Part shown: positions 27,247-35,087 of the stretch, piece after piece
Numbering within the stretch: the stretch's first letter is position 1
Layout: each line of letters opens with the position of its first letter
NCBI RefSeq assembly: GCF_002277895.1
Contig: NZ_CP023000.1
Location: 558,001 to 622,000 of the forward strand
Direction: 5' to 3'
Length of the DNA stretch: 64,000 bases
DNA from: Rhizobium sp. 11515TR
GTDB taxonomy: Bacteria > Pseudomonadota > Alphaproteobacteria > Rhizobiales > Rhizobiaceae
Notes under the pieces: generated by a model
Databases searched by the model: none
Seen by the model: only the letters and a program-made list of their open reading frames with translations
What the model was told of the DNA's origin: nothing
Translations under genes and position numbers: made by a program

Positions 27247-28200
27247 ATGGCTCGCCTTAACGAACTCCGCCTGATTTCAAGAGTTGCCCAGATGTACCAC
27301 ATAGAGGGCAAGCGGCAGGCGGACATCGCACAGCACCTTCGCCTGTCGCAGGCAACCGTGTCGCGAATGCTGAAGCGGGCCGAGGCGGAAGACATCGTGC
27401 GCACAAGCGTCATTCCGCCCGTGGGCACCTACAGCGATCTCGAAGGAGCGCTGCGCGAGAAATACGGTCTCCCCGAGGCGATTGTCGTCGAATGCACGGA
27501 GGATCGCGACGGTGCCATCATGGCCCGGATCGGCGAAGCTGCCGCGCATCTTCTGGAGGTGACGCTTGCGCCCGGCGAAATCATCGGCGTGTCGAGCTGG
27601 AGCCAGACGATCTTCAGGATGGTGGAAAACATTCATCCGCAGAAGAGCGCCCAGGCCAAGTACGTCGTGCAGACGCTTGGCGGCATGGGCGACCCGTCGG
27701 TCCAAACCCATGCCACCCAGCTGACCACCCGCCTCGCCCGACTGACCGGTGCCGAGCCGAAGCTTCTTCCAGTACAGGGCGTCACGACCTCCCGCGAGGC
27801 CAAACTCCTGATGCAGGCGGATCCGTTCGTGCGGGAGACCATGGATCTTTTCGGCAGCATCACGCTCGCCATCGTCGGCATAGGGGCCGTGGAGCCGTCG
27901 GAACTTCTGGCGAGATCCGGCAACATCTTCTCGTCGCGGGAGCTCGCCGATCTTGCCGAAGCAGGTGCAGTCGGCGATATATCGCTGCGGTTCTTCAACA
28001 AGGACGGCAAGCCTGTGAAGACGCCGCTCGACGAGCGTGTCATCGGCTTCCCGCTTGAAGATCTGGAACGAGTCGATCGGGTCATCGCGCTTGCCGGCGG
28101 AGCGAAGAAGACCGCGGCAATCGCCGGCGCCCTGAGGATAGGAGTTATCGATACGCTGATAACGGACAAGTTCAGCGCCGAGCGTCTTATAGAATCATAG
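27247..28200 (+). CDS. SorC/DeoR-type sugar-binding transcriptional regulator
   Basis: Regulator of 317 aa, the common SorC length. The N-terminal helix-turn-helix spans about residues 10-50, including KRQADIAQHLRLSQATVSRM. The remainder is the sugar-phosphate-binding domain with GVSSWSQTIFRMVENI, QTLGGMGDP and the end VIALAGGAKKTAAIAGALR, as in EryD and SorC. It should sense a phosphorylated intermediate of the neighbouring pathway. It closes the plus-strand arm. Three copies of a GTGAATAAAWATTC-type site at the divergent promoters and before this gene are its likely targets. Confidence 0.88.
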   Translation: MARLNELRLISRVAQMYHIEGKRQADIAQHLRLSQATVSRMLKRAEAEDIVRTSVIPPVGTYSDLEGALREKYGLPEAIVVECTEDRDGAIMARIGEAAAHLLEVTLAPGEIIGVSSWSQTIFRMVENIHPQKSAQAKYVVQTLGGMGDPSVQTHATQLTTRLARLTGAEPKLLPVQGVTTSREAKLLMQADPFVRETMDLFGSITLAIVGIGAVEPSELLARSGNIFSSRELADLAEAGAVGDISLRFFNKDGKPVKTPLDERVIGFPLEDLERVDRVIALAGGAKKTAAIAGALRIGVIDTLITDKFSAERLIES

Positions 28201-28268
28201 GCGACCACAGCGGCAACAATCTGTCGCCAATGAAATCGACAGGCCCACCCTGTCGAGAGATGCCGCCA

Positions 28269-28406
28269 TCACGCGATCTCCGCGAGCATGTCGCCCGTCT
28301 CGACTTCGCCGCCATCTATTTCGGTGATCTGCCTGATACGGTCGGCCTGCGGGGCTGCGATCTTGTTGAAGACCTTCATCGCTTCGATGATGAAGAGCGT
28401 CGGCCC
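28269..28406 (-). pseudogene. Remnant of a biotin carboxyl carrier protein gene (3' end only)
   Basis: On the minus strand about 45 codons read as the C-terminal part of an AccB-like biotinyl domain: FIIEAMKVFNKIAAP contains the biotinylation lysine in the canonical AMK setting, followed by EIDGGEVETGDMLAEIA and a stop. A TAG sits directly upstream in frame and no start or N-terminal part is visible up to 28546. The rest of the 346-bp gap between the SorC gene and the Na/Pi cotransporter shows nothing else clear. Confidence 0.7.
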
Positions 28407-28546
28407 CTATACGATGGGGTCAAAAGAACTTTTGATGGCACAGCGCTGCGACCGACGGAATAGCTATAACCAGCGGACGTATCGAAGCCACATCGGCGTC
28501 GCGCATTCAGGCCCAGCCGTCCGACAGGTGGCTGAGATAAGCCTTT

Positions 28547-30232
28547 TTAATCATGTGCAGGCACTGCAACCGGTGGAACCGGGCTTGGTGTCCGGCTCTG
28601 CAAAAGTTCGCCACGCTCTTCCAGAACGGGATAGGCTGCGGCGGCAACGAGGTGGGAATTGATCTGCTTGAGGTCGCGCAGAAGGTCGAGGTGAAGTGAG
28701 CTGGTCTCGGCGGTCTCGATCCCGCCCTGGCGCAAACGCTGGAAATGGGCTTCCGTCCCCTCGCGCTCCGCCTTGCGGAAAATCACCTTCTCCTCCGCCA
28801 GCATGCGGGCGGCACTTTCATTCTGCGTCATGAACAGGGCAGCCGCGGTCTGGAGGTTCGACTGCAATCGGTCGAACAATGTTGCGAGTTCGAGCTGTCC
28901 TTCCTTCGAGAAGCTCAAACCTCGGCGCAGGCGTTTTGCCAGGTGCGGCAGAAGGTTCTGGTCGAGCACGTCGCCGGCATGTTCCATGTTCATCGAAAAC
29001 AGCAGTATTTCGTTCAGGCGCCGCCGGTCGGCTTCGCCGAGCTCATCGGGATCGATCGATGTCAGATAGGTCTTTACCGCCGTGTTCAGGCTATCGAGGA
29101 TATTGTCCAGCGACCGCAATCGCGTCAGCGCCTTTCGATCCGTGTCCGACAAGGCAGACTTGGCGCCTGCAAGCATTTCCGAGAGCACGTCCACCAGTCT
29201 CAGCGCCTCGCGCGCTGCCGCGCCGAGAGCAACCACGGGCGTTTCCTTGGCCGCCGGATCGAGATATCTCGGGCGGGTCGGATCGGCCTCGTCGATCTTC
29301 TGCGGCAGCAACTTGGTCAATAGATCGGCATAGGGCCGCAATAGCGGCATGAACACCACGGCCAAAACGACATTGAAGGCAGTATGAAAATTGGCGACAG
29401 CGCGGGCGCTGTCGCTATCGATCATTGCCGACAGGCGCGCGGCTGGTTCCAGCAGGCCGATCATCGCGATCACACCGACAATGCGCGTCAACATATTGCC
29501 GATGGGCAGCCGCTTCACCGATAGATCCGTTCCCGATTGCCCTTCGATGAGTGGGTTGATCGCGGTGCCGAGATTGGCGCCGAGAACGAGCGCAAAGGCC
29601 TGGTCGACATCGACGAGCCCCTTGCTTGCAAGCGACATGATGAGCAGCACCACGGCCACGCTGGAATGGGCAGCCCATGTCAGAACGGCTGCGAGAAGCA
29701 TGCTCAGCACCGGCGTCGCAGCGATCGCATCAAGGACGTAGGCGAGCGCCTTCGATCCCTCATACTGCGTCATCAGGTCGAGAAGCTGGTGCAGCGCCAA
29801 AAGCATGAAGCCAAGCCCGATCATGACGCGGCCAAGATCGTGCACGCGTGAATTCCCGGTTCGGCGGAACATCAGCACGCCGATCAGGATCAGCGCCGGC
29901 GAAGCCGCTGCGACATTGAAAGACAGCACCTGGACGATGAGCGTCGTGCCGACATTGGCTCCCAGCATGACGGCGAGCGCCGGCACGAGATCCACCAGCC
30001 CGCCGGCCGCGAAGCCCGAGGCCATGAGGCCGGTAGCCGTGCTGCTCTGCAGGATAGCGGTGACGCCGATCCCGGCAAAAAATGCCTTCGTGCGATTGCT
30101 GAGCGCACGGCCGAGAAAGGAGCGCAGATCGGGGCCGAAGGCGCGCTGGATACCGGTCTGCACCATGCGCGTACCCCAGAGCAAAAGGGCGATGTGGCCG
30201 GCCAGAGCAACGAGGCCGAGAATAAGCGCCAT
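28547..30232 (-). CDS. Na/Pi cotransporter family protein with PhoU-like domain
   Basis: Membrane transporter of the NptA/YjbB type, 561 aa from the ATG at 30232 behind GGAGGTCCATC. The first half has two inverted transport repeats: the first carries QSSTATGLMASGFAAGG followed by GANVGTTL, the second AHSSVAVVLLIMSLASKG followed by GANLGTAINPL. The QSS-type triplets bind sodium and phosphate in this family. The last 200 residues are a helical PhoU-like domain (LRSLDNILDSLNTAVKTYL onward). Probable role is sodium-coupled phosphate movement. No clear PhoB box was found in the 397 bases upstream. Confidence 0.88.
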   Translation of the reverse strand: MALILGLVALAGHIALLLWGTRMVQTGIQRAFGPDLRSFLGRALSNRTKAFFAGIGVTAILQSSTATGLMASGFAAGGLVDLVPALAVMLGANVGTTLIVQVLSFNVAAASPALILIGVLMFRRTGNSRVHDLGRVMIGLGFMLLALHQLLDLMTQYEGSKALAYVLDAIAATPVLSMLLAAVLTWAAHSSVAVVLLIMSLASKGLVDVDQAFALVLGANLGTAINPLIEGQSGTDLSVKRLPIGNMLTRIVGVIAMIGLLEPAARLSAMIDSDSARAVANFHTAFNVVLAVVFMPLLRPYADLLTKLLPQKIDEADPTRPRYLDPAAKETPVVALGAAAREALRLVDVLSEMLAGAKSALSDTDRKALTRLRSLDNILDSLNTAVKTYLTSIDPDELGEADRRRLNEILLFSMNMEHAGDVLDQNLLPHLAKRLRRGLSFSKEGQLELATLFDRLQSNLQTAAALFMTQNESAARMLAEEKVIFRKAEREGTEAHFQRLRQGGIETAETSSLHLDLLRDLKQINSHLVAAAAYPVLEERGELLQSRTPSPVPPVAVPAHD

Positions 30233-30629
30233 GATGGACCTCCATTTGCCTGCGATCCCGGACAAATGCCGAGCATCAATATCGCGATTATCTAACTTTC
30301 TTTAGCCGACTATGTTTCTTTGTCTTGACGTCTTTTGCAAGGCCAGATTGTCACAAACCAATAGAATAAGAATTTTTGCATTAAAATCATAATGATAGGC
30401 CACCCCTGAATCCTATCATCGTTCATTAGGAATATCCATTTTTCCGGGAGAGGCCGGCCTGAAAACGACGCTTTTCTGTCTGCGACGAGATTGTCTGAGG
30501 ATCGCCGCTTTGCCTTTTTGCTTTGATCCGTCCAAGGTCTGGCCAATATAGCACAAAAGCCTCCACATGCCGTGCGGCGGGCCCACCCACGGCCACCGGT
30601 TGGAAAGGTAGACTGGCGAGGAGTTCGAG
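30233..30629. other. Intergenic gap between divergent genes, no gene seen
   Basis: A gap of 397 bp between the Na/Pi cotransporter and the MBL-fold gene. It is AT-rich around 30290-30430 and probably holds both promoters. I see no convincing ORF, RNA or repeat, and no direct repeat matching a Pho box. Confidence 0.5.
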
Positions 30630-31436
30630 ATGACGCATTTTATCTGCATTACATGTGGCACACAGTTCGGCGAAGGCGACGGACCACCTCCGGCCTGCCC
30701 AATCTGTGAAGACGAGCGTCAGTTCGTACCTCAATCGGGGCAGGAATGGACCGATATGGCGAGCCTCGGCCAGAAGCATGAGGTAATCTGGAGCGAGGAA
30801 GCCGAAGGCGTTTTCAGTCTGCAGATCTCGCCCCATTTCGGCATTGGCCAGCGCGTCTTTCTGGTCAAAGGACCTAACGGCAATATCCTCTGGGACTGCC
30901 TCAGCCTTATCGACGAGCCCAGCAAGGCACGGATCGCCACCATGGGCGACTTAAGCGCGATCGCGATCTCCCACCCTCATTTCTATTCATCGATGACCGA
31001 ATGGAGTGCCGCCTGCGGAGGCGTGCCGATTTATATCCATGCCAATGATAGCGAATGGGTGCAAAGGCGCGATGCGGCGCTACGTCCATGGACAGGCGAG
31101 ACACTGTCGATTGGACAGGCAACCATGATCCGCTGTGGCGGCCATTTCGACGGCAGTTGCGTGCTCCATTGCCCCTGGCTCGAAGGCGGGCGCGGCGCGC
31201 TCTTCGTCGGCGACACGATGCAGGTGACCATGGACCGCAAGTTCGTCAGCTTCATGCGCAGCTACCCAAATCTTGTTCCGCTCGACGCCAGGGCCGTGAC
31301 GGCGATATCGGAAACCATCCGACCCTATCGTTTCGAAGCGATCTACGGCGCATTTCCCGGTCGAACGGTCGAGAGCGACGGCAACGGCGTGGTGGAACGT
31401 TCCGCGGAGAGATATCGGCAGGCGATCGCAAGTTGA
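30630..31436 (+). CDS. MBL-fold protein with N-terminal zinc-ribbon-like segment
   Basis: Protein of 268 aa starting behind GAGGAGTTCGAG. Residues 6-27 hold two cysteine pairs (CITC and CPIC), a small zinc-ribbon. The rest looks like a metallo-beta-lactamase-fold hydrolase: FLVKGPNGNILWDC, then AISHPHFYSSM where the family has HxHxDH, GGHFDGSCVLHCP, and LFVGDTMQV. The first metal motif keeps HxH but lacks the DH pair, so metal content or activity may differ from standard MBL enzymes. Function unknown. The gene stands alone, upstream of a phosphotransferase on the same strand. Confidence 0.75.
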   Translation: MTHFICITCGTQFGEGDGPPPACPICEDERQFVPQSGQEWTDMASLGQKHEVIWSEEAEGVFSLQISPHFGIGQRVFLVKGPNGNILWDCLSLIDEPSKARIATMGDLSAIAISHPHFYSSMTEWSAACGGVPIYIHANDSEWVQRRDAALRPWTGETLSIGQATMIRCGGHFDGSCVLHCPWLEGGRGALFVGDTMQVTMDRKFVSFMRSYPNLVPLDARAVTAISETIRPYRFEAIYGAFPGRTVESDGNGVVERSAERYRQAIAS

Positions 31437-31481
31437 GAATTTGCAACCGATGCTCCACCTCAAGCATAGGCCCACTCATAC

Positions 31482-32441
31482 ATGAAACAGAAAACACCAA
31501 TGCGGCGCACACCGGATGCCGCGCTTGCCGCCGCCATTGCCTCAGGGGTCACTGGTTGCACACCGGTTGCCGTTAGACGCTTCACAACCGGTGCACGGCA
31601 CTATGTCTTCGATCTTCAGTTCGCTGACCGGCGTCCAGCCGTCGTCCGCATAGGTGAGCCATCGGCTCGGGCTGAAATGGCCGGTGCAGTTTATCTTTCG
31701 GGATTATTGCGGCCCGGAGGTGTGCCGCTACCAGCCATTCTGGCCGAAAATATCGACGCAGAGTTTCCCTGGCTTCTGCTAGAACGCTTTCCCGGCATGG
31801 ATCTGGGTTCTGTCATCTTAAACCTCTCGGAAGAGAAGCTCGATGCGATTGCCTCACAGGTGGCGCATGCTCAGGCCATCACAGCAAGAACCAAGTCCGC
31901 GGGGCGCTACGGATATGCCGCACGAGCGGAACAAGCGCCGCATGGCACATGGTCGCAAGTGTTGCTTGCCAATCTTGCGCGTTCGCGAGGCCGGATCGGA
32001 TCTGCCGGATTGTTTGACATCGGGCTGGTTGACGCAATCGAACATGAGGTCGCTGCCAGACGCGGAGAGCTCGACAAGATCGAAGCCACACCTTTCCTCC
32101 ACGACACCACGACGAAGAATGTGATTGTGACACCAGAAGGCGCGTTCAGCGGCATCGTCGATGTCGATGATCTTTGCTTTGGCGATCCACGTTATCCTGC
32201 CGCTTTAACACTGGCTGCTCTGATGGCCTATGGTGGCCCCATGAGCTATGTCTTTGCGTGGCTCCGGCATGCCGGGCAAACCGATGACCGGCTTTTTCGT
32301 CTCTATACGAGCGTCCTCCTACTGGACCTGATGGCCGAGCATGGCCACATTTTCAACGGCAACGAGACTCCATCAGCGCCTGCAGTTCGAGCAAGGATGC
32401 AACACGCGCTTGAACTGAATCTCAAACTCGCACGGTCATGA
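31482..32441 (+). CDS. Aminoglycoside phosphotransferase-like kinase
   Basis: APH/choline-kinase-fold protein, 319 aa. The catalytic loop is FLHDTTTKNVIVT (the HxDxxxxN pattern in altered form: His, Asp and Asn present) and the metal-binding motif is GIVDVDDLCFGDPRYP. The N-lobe contains VVRIGEPSARAEMAGAVYL with a possible ATP-contacting Glu. Such proteins phosphorylate small hydroxylated molecules, not only antibiotics; substrate cannot be told. Codon use is less GC-biased than in neighbouring genes and the ribosome site is weak, which may point to a separate origin. Confidence 0.75.
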   Translation: MKQKTPMRRTPDAALAAAIASGVTGCTPVAVRRFTTGARHYVFDLQFADRRPAVVRIGEPSARAEMAGAVYLSGLLRPGGVPLPAILAENIDAEFPWLLLERFPGMDLGSVILNLSEEKLDAIASQVAHAQAITARTKSAGRYGYAARAEQAPHGTWSQVLLANLARSRGRIGSAGLFDIGLVDAIEHEVAARRGELDKIEATPFLHDTTTKNVIVTPEGAFSGIVDVDDLCFGDPRYPAALTLAALMAYGGPMSYVFAWLRHAGQTDDRLFRLYTSVLLLDLMAEHGHIFNGNETPSAPAVRARMQHALELNLKLARS

Positions 32442-32524
32442 ACGCTGTATAAATCAGGTTTCACTGCACTCCGGCGACCAATCTGCGATATCCATCCTTG
32501 TCTCCAGACCAATCGGCCGCGCCG

Positions 32525-32592
32525 AATTAGAGCCTCTCGGCGTTTCCTCGAATCGTGAAAACGCCATGCACTTTCCTGGAATTGCTCTAATT
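32525..32592. repeat. Nested intergenic palindrome at the 3' end of the kinase gene
   Basis: Outer arms AATTAGAGC (32525-32533) and GCTCTAATT (32584-32592) enclose an inner hairpin with arms GGCGTTT and AAACGCC (32539-32565). The layout matches intergenic palindromes common in Rhizobium. It overlaps the last codons of the histidine kinase and may serve as its transcription end point. Confidence 0.6.
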
Positions 32593-33972
32593 TTCCAGCG
32601 CCGCCTGCTTGTCCTTGACCAGCCGCGTCGGCAAATTGACGGTGACGGACAGCCCTCCGAGGCTGGAGCGGGCGAGCGTCAGCTTGCCGTCATAGGCTTC
32701 GACCAGATCCTTGGCGATCGCCAGGCCGAAGCCGGTTCCGGCGATGCTTTCGTCGAGCCGCCTGCCGCGCCGGATGAAAGCCATTTCCGCATCCTCGGGC
32801 AAACCCGGGCCATCGTCCTCGATGCACAGTTCCACGCCCTCGGGCAACTGCGATAGGCGAACCTTGACCTTGCCGGCCGCCCATTTCCTGGCATTGTCGA
32901 TCAGATTGCCGGTGATGTCGGCAAAATCCGCCTCATCGATCGCCAGCCACATCTCCGGCGGCGCCACGAGCTCGAAATCGATTTTCCGCTCGGCCGAGAG
33001 ACGACGCATGACCGAGATGATCTTCTGGAGATCGGCGCTGGCATCCATGACGCCGACGGTATGGGCGGCGGCGAGGCTTGCGCGGGTTTGCGCAAGCGTT
33101 CGCTTGATCTGCGCCTCCATCCGGCTCACCTCCGTCTGGATCGCCGCAGCCCGCTCCGACATGCCCTCCTCGGAGAGAATACGCGCGGTCGCCTCAAGCG
33201 CTGCGAGCGGGGTCTTCAGGCCATGCGCGAGATCGCCGGCGCGCGCACGCGCCTGTGTCAGTTGGGTTTCGCGCGATGCGAGCAGGCCGTTGAGGTCGTC
33301 CACGAGAGGCTGAACTTCTCGCGGAAACTGACCGGTGATCTTGCGTGCGGATCGCTCCTGTACCGCCATCAGGGCCGTGCGCAGGTCATTGAGCGGCCGC
33401 AACCCATAGCGCAGGAATACCACGACTGCCCCGATCAGGGCGACTGACAGCACGCCAAGAGAGGGCGCCATGGCATAGAAGAAGCGCCAGCGCGCCGGTG
33501 CAAGCTCGCTGTTGTCGAGCGCCATGACGATATCGACCATCTGGTCGCCCGTGGCCGAGGGGATCGAAATGGACCGTTCGACGGCGAGAAGACGGCTGCC
33601 GTTTGGCCCTTTCATATCCGTCGCCCGTCCGGCATCGCGAGGCCGGGCACGCAGCCAAGGCAAGTTCTGCTCCCAGAGCGATTGGGAGCGCAGCTCGACA
33701 GTGCCATTGCGGCCGACCTGCCAATAGAAGCCACCATTCGGAATGCCGAAGCGGGGATCGGTCGGCGTGTCATCAAGGAAGAGCTGATTGGACGAATTGA
33801 TATCGACTGCGGCCAGAAGAACGCGCAACTCTTCGTCTATCTCCGAGAGGGCGAGAGCCCTGACGGCCAGCCCGGATATGGCATTGATGCCGACCCCCGC
33901 CAGAAAGGTTGCGACGATGATCGCCACCACCGAACCCAGCAGCAACCGCCCTCGCAGCGAGAACGGTGTCAT
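32587..33972 (-). CDS. Sensor histidine kinase (FeuQ/PhoQ-like)
   Basis: Membrane histidine kinase, 461 aa. One span is near residues 9-30, a periplasmic sensor domain covers about 35-165, a second span about 168-188, then a HAMP-like linker. The phosphorylated histidine is H250 in AGDLAHGLKTPLAAL, and the ATP domain has NLIDNARKWA, EDDGPGLPED and GTGFGLAIAKDLVEAYDG. The start overlaps the response regulator stop by four bases (ATGA). The order PepSY-like gene, regulator, kinase resembles feuN-feuP-feuQ of Sinorhizobium, which responds to osmotic or envelope state. Orthology is likely but not proven. Confidence 0.88.
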   Translation of the reverse strand: MTPFSLRGRLLLGSVVAIIVATFLAGVGINAISGLAVRALALSEIDEELRVLLAAVDINSSNQLFLDDTPTDPRFGIPNGGFYWQVGRNGTVELRSQSLWEQNLPWLRARPRDAGRATDMKGPNGSRLLAVERSISIPSATGDQMVDIVMALDNSELAPARWRFFYAMAPSLGVLSVALIGAVVVFLRYGLRPLNDLRTALMAVQERSARKITGQFPREVQPLVDDLNGLLASRETQLTQARARAGDLAHGLKTPLAALEATARILSEEGMSERAAAIQTEVSRMEAQIKRTLAQTRASLAAAHTVGVMDASADLQKIISVMRRLSAERKIDFELVAPPEMWLAIDEADFADITGNLIDNARKWAAGKVKVRLSQLPEGVELCIEDDGPGLPEDAEMAFIRRGRRLDESIAGTGFGLAIAKDLVEAYDGKLTLARSSLGGLSVTVNLPTRLVKDKQAALEN

Positions 33973-34640
33973 GATGGCGGCGCCTCGCGCGGGATGATGT
34001 AGCCCTGGCCGCGCCGGGTCTCGATGACGGTGCCATCGAACTTGCGCCTGAGGCGTGCGACGACCACTTCGAGCGCGTTCGACAGAAGCTCCGTCTCTTC
34101 GTCATAAATGCTGTCGGCGATCTGCGTTCGGGAAAGCACGGTGCCGGCATTGTGCATCAGATAGGCGAGAAGCCGGTATTCCAGCGCCGTCACCTGAACC
34201 GGCTGCCCGCGAAACGAAACGGTGCGCTGGCGTGTATCGAGCTCCAGCACGCCATTGGAAAGGATCGGGGAGGACTGCCCCGCGGCGCGGCGCATCAGGG
34301 CGCGCACGCGGGCCAGAAGCTCCTCCATACGGAAGGGCTTGGTCAGATAATCGTCGGCACCCGCATCCATGCCGTCGACCTTGTCGCGCCAGCCATCTCG
34401 CGCCGTCAGTATGATAACAGGCATGCCCCGCTTTTCTGCGCGCCAACGCCGCAGCACCGTCAGGCCGTCAAGCTTCGGAAGTCCGAGATCGAGGATGACA
34501 AGATCAAAATGCTCAATATCGCCGCGATACCAGGCTTCCTCGCCGTTGCTCACGGTTGAGACGACATAATGCTGATCCTCCAGGCAGCGGCGCATATCCG
34601 CCACGATACTGGGCTCATCCTCAGCAATCAGAATGCGCAT
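33969..34640 (-). CDS. OmpR-family response regulator (FeuP/PhoP-like)
   Basis: Two-domain regulator, 223 aa. Receiver domain has the acidic pair in LIAEDEPS, phospho-acceptor D51 in VILDLGLPKLDG, Thr in ILTAR and Lys in DYLTKPF. The C-terminal winged helix spans about 125-220 with VTALEYRLLAYLMHNAG and VVVARLRRKFDG. It is co-translated with the kinase (four-base overlap) and lies two bases after the PepSY-like gene, so all three are one operon. Confidence 0.9.
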   Translation of the reverse strand: MRILIAEDEPSIVADMRRCLEDQHYVVSTVSNGEEAWYRGDIEHFDLVILDLGLPKLDGLTVLRRWRAEKRGMPVIILTARDGWRDKVDGMDAGADDYLTKPFRMEELLARVRALMRRAAGQSSPILSNGVLELDTRQRTVSFRGQPVQVTALEYRLLAYLMHNAGTVLSRTQIADSIYDEETELLSNALEVVVARLRRKFDGTVIETRRGQGYIIPREAPPS

Positions 34641-34642
34641 TC

Positions 34643-34969
34643 TCAGCGTCTCTCGATCACGGCGAGCGTCGCGCCGTCGAGTACTATATCACCACGTTTG
34701 CCATCCGGCTTCAACACACGCACGGCGTAAGCCTGACGCCCGGCCCGGCGCACCCGCTTGATTCGCAGCACCTTGCCCGGCATCTCGCGCGCAACGACCG
34801 CATAGATGTCGCGCAGCGGCCGCAAACTGCCGGCATCTTCGACCAGAACACTGCTATGCGAACGAGCTAATACCTGCATGCCTGGCGAGCTCAGCAAAGC
34901 CGCCACCAAGAGAACGGACAGCCAGCGGGGCCAGCCAGCTCTTCGCCCGAATATGCGCAATGATATCAA
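34643..34969 (-). CDS. Small exported PepSY-like protein (FeuN-like position)
   Basis: Protein of 108 aa at most; the TTG at 34969 is a weak start and the TTG at 34960 has better spacing to AAGGA. After a basic stretch comes a signal peptide, WLSVLLVAALLSSPGMQVLA, so it should be periplasmic. The rest (ILREM-like helix DIYAVVAREMPGKVLRIKRV, then YAVRVLKPDGKRGDIVLDG) looks like a single PepSY module. Small PepSY proteins upstream of such regulators often restrain the sensor kinase; FeuN does this for FeuQ. That role here is inferred from position only. Confidence 0.7.
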   Translation of the reverse strand: MISLRIFGRRAGWPRWLSVLLVAALLSSPGMQVLARSHSSVLVEDAGSLRPLRDIYAVVAREMPGKVLRIKRVRRAGRQAYAVRVLKPDGKRGDIVLDGATLAVIERR

Positions 34970-35087
34970 TCCTTCTTTCGAGAGGGCTCGCAGGGCTCGA
35001 CCTGCAGCAAACCAAGCATAGCTTTCCCAACATTACAATTCACTGACAACGCCCGTAAGAGAGCTGCAAATTGAAGGGTGTATAAGC

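Noticed and set aside
30233-30629. Pho box upstream of the Na/Pi cotransporter
   Set aside because: TTGTCACAA occurs, but no second repeat with correct spacing was found.
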